Shown here piece by piece: positions 5,966 to 6,680 of a stretch of 6,680 nt of DNA (the stretch's first letter is position 1; each line of letters opens with the position of its first letter). This stretch comes from G039029935 sp039029935 (GTDB lineage Bacteria; Chloroflexota; Anaerolineae; Caldilineales; Caldilineaceae): contig JBCCFC010000768.1 in NCBI GenBank assembly GCA_039029935.1, forward strand, positions 1-6,680. Direction: 5' to 3'. The notes under the pieces were generated by a model. The model saw only the letters and a program-made list of their open reading frames with translations. It searched no databases and was not told where the DNA came from. Both the position numbers and the translations under genes were made by a program.

Positions 5966-6018
5966 GGCTGGCACTTGTTTTCACAACATATGATTCCCAG
6001 AGTTATTCAGTGCCAGCC
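5966..6018. terminator. Inverted repeat at the convergent junction
   Basis: GGCTGGCACT at 5966-5975 and AGTGCCAGCC at 6009-6018 are perfect inverted copies of ten bases separated by 33 bases. The right arm lies in the last codons of the minus-strand gene, the left arm just after the caspase stop. A transcript from either side could form the stem. The long loop and the lack of a T-tract on either strand are not typical of an intrinsic terminator, so it may be a weak bidirectional terminator, an RNA end-protecting stem or a duplicated fragment. Confidence 0.45.
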
Positions 6019-6680
6019 TCAGTTGACTCTGACAGCACCATCAATTCATAGACCGCTGAACTATCTGGACGCCCAGCCTTCACAAAATAGGTTCCTGTTT
6101 CTGGCAAGGTGAATGCTTCGATGAAGGCATCATAGCCATTACTAACCTTAGGGTCGGCATCACCTTCTGAAAGAATATTGCCATTCGCATCGTATAATTT
6201 GAGAGGAGGATCGAATTGTCCATCTTCTGTATAGACCAACGATATCATGACCATTTGCCCTACGGTGCCAGTAAAATGCCAATATGGGATAGAAGCAGTG
6301 GTTGCGGTAACAGGGCTACCGACGGTTAACGATGGCATCTGCTCTGTCAATTCGTCCAGCAGTTCTCTTGCCTTACTACGCTCGTTCTCGTCTGTCCATG
6401 CCTGATCCAAGAATGCAAGCGCGGCCAATCGTCTCGCTTCTGGCTCTGGTTCAATCGCCAGAAATGGGTCTAAGGCCATTGCCGCTTCAAATTTAAGCGT
6501 TGCACTGATGACCTCACCAGCCTGCGCCAGTCGCTCTCCTGCTTGTTTATTTGCTAATGCAGCGATTCGTATTGCCTCGAGTTCCGGTTTAATGGTTAGT
6601 TCAGGGCTAAGTGTGACCGCCTCTGCAAATTTATCCGTTGCATTCACAACATCACCTGCTCGTGCCAACCGATTGCCTTC
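6003..6680 (-). CDS. TPR-like repeat protein with C-terminal PPC domain (5' end outside window)
   Basis: The last 225 codons of a larger gene; the frame is open to the window edge, so the start is not seen. Two 46-residue repeats open the visible part (6677-6540 and 6539-6402), with the pattern G-x-R-L-A-x-A-G-[DE]-V-[VI]-x-A-T-x-K-F and a conserved PExEAxRxAALA end. They resemble TPR-like repeats common in Chloroflexota multidomain proteins. A partial third helix-rich segment follows, then a beta domain at about 119-218 (IPYWHFTGTVGQMVMISL, LKLYDANGNIL, LPETGTYFVKAG), matching the bacterial pre-peptidase C-terminal (PPC) fold, found at the end of secreted or surface enzymes and of some signalling proteins. 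What domain lies upstream (kinase, protease, STAND) cannot be seen. It converges with the caspase gene with 47 bases between them. Confidence 0.82.
   Translation of the reverse strand, partial: EGNRLARAGDVVNATDKFAEAVTLSPELTIKPELEAIRIAALANKQAGERLAQAGEVISATLKFEAAMALDPFLAIEPEPEARRLAALAFLDQAWTDENERSKARELLDELTEQMPSLTVGSPVTATTASIPYWHFTGTVGQMVMISLVYTEDGQFDPPLKLYDANGNILSEGDADPKVSNGYDAFIEAFTLPETGTYFVKAGRPDSSAVYELMVLSESTEAGTE
6402..6677 (-). repeat. Two tandem 46-residue repeats within the PPC protein
   Basis: Repeat one is 6677-6540 and repeat two 6539-6402, each 138 bases with no gap. They share Gly at 1, LA at 4-5, AG at 7-8, AT at 13-14, KF at 16-17, A at 20, P at 25 and 31, EA at 34-35 and AALA at 39-42. 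The DNA has diverged, so these are old protein repeats; more copies probably lie beyond the window. Confidence 0.75.

Overview
The window looks like part of a Chloroflexota (Anaerolineae/Ardenticatenia-like) chromosome. This is inferred from three protein architectures that commonly occur together there: an AfsR/SARP-type STAND NTPase with TPRs, a C14-family caspase-like protease with a C-terminal beta domain, and a protein with 46-residue TPR-like repeats followed by a PPC (pre-peptidase C-terminal) domain. No rRNA, tRNA, CRISPR array, transposase or phage gene was seen. The taxon is an inference from architecture, not from a marker gene.

Layout. Bases 1-174 are non-coding as far as I can read, with a pair of AGTGnCACT motifs. 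Bases 175-3177 (+) encode a 1000-aa STAND NTPase that begins inside what should be a BTAD domain. It therefore lacks the winged-helix DNA-binding part, and it carries a Gln/Ser repeat insertion right after Walker B. Bases 3174-3413 (-) encode a small acidic protein of unknown function; its stop codon shares a CTAG palindrome with the stop of the NTPase gene. Bases 3414-3807 are a divergent intergenic region with a perfect 14-bp palindrome, a perfect TATAAT on the minus strand and seven direct repeats of 11 bp. Bases 3808-5955 (+) encode a 715-aa caspase-like protease with an intact His/Cys dyad. A short convergent junction with a perfect 10-bp inverted repeat follows. Bases 6003-6680 (-) hold the 3' part of a TPR-like/PPC protein that continues beyond the window.

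How the parts may work together. A STAND ATPase with sensing repeats beside a caspase-fold protease is the same component pairing seen in apoptosome-like and NLR-like systems, so signal-controlled proteolysis, possibly for defence or programmed death, is a reasonable hypothesis. The linkage is only by neighbourhood: the small gene between them is on the opposite strand, so they are not a simple operon. The 11-bp periodic array in front of the protease gene has the spacing used by SARP-family regulators, although the NTPase next door has lost the domain that would bind it.
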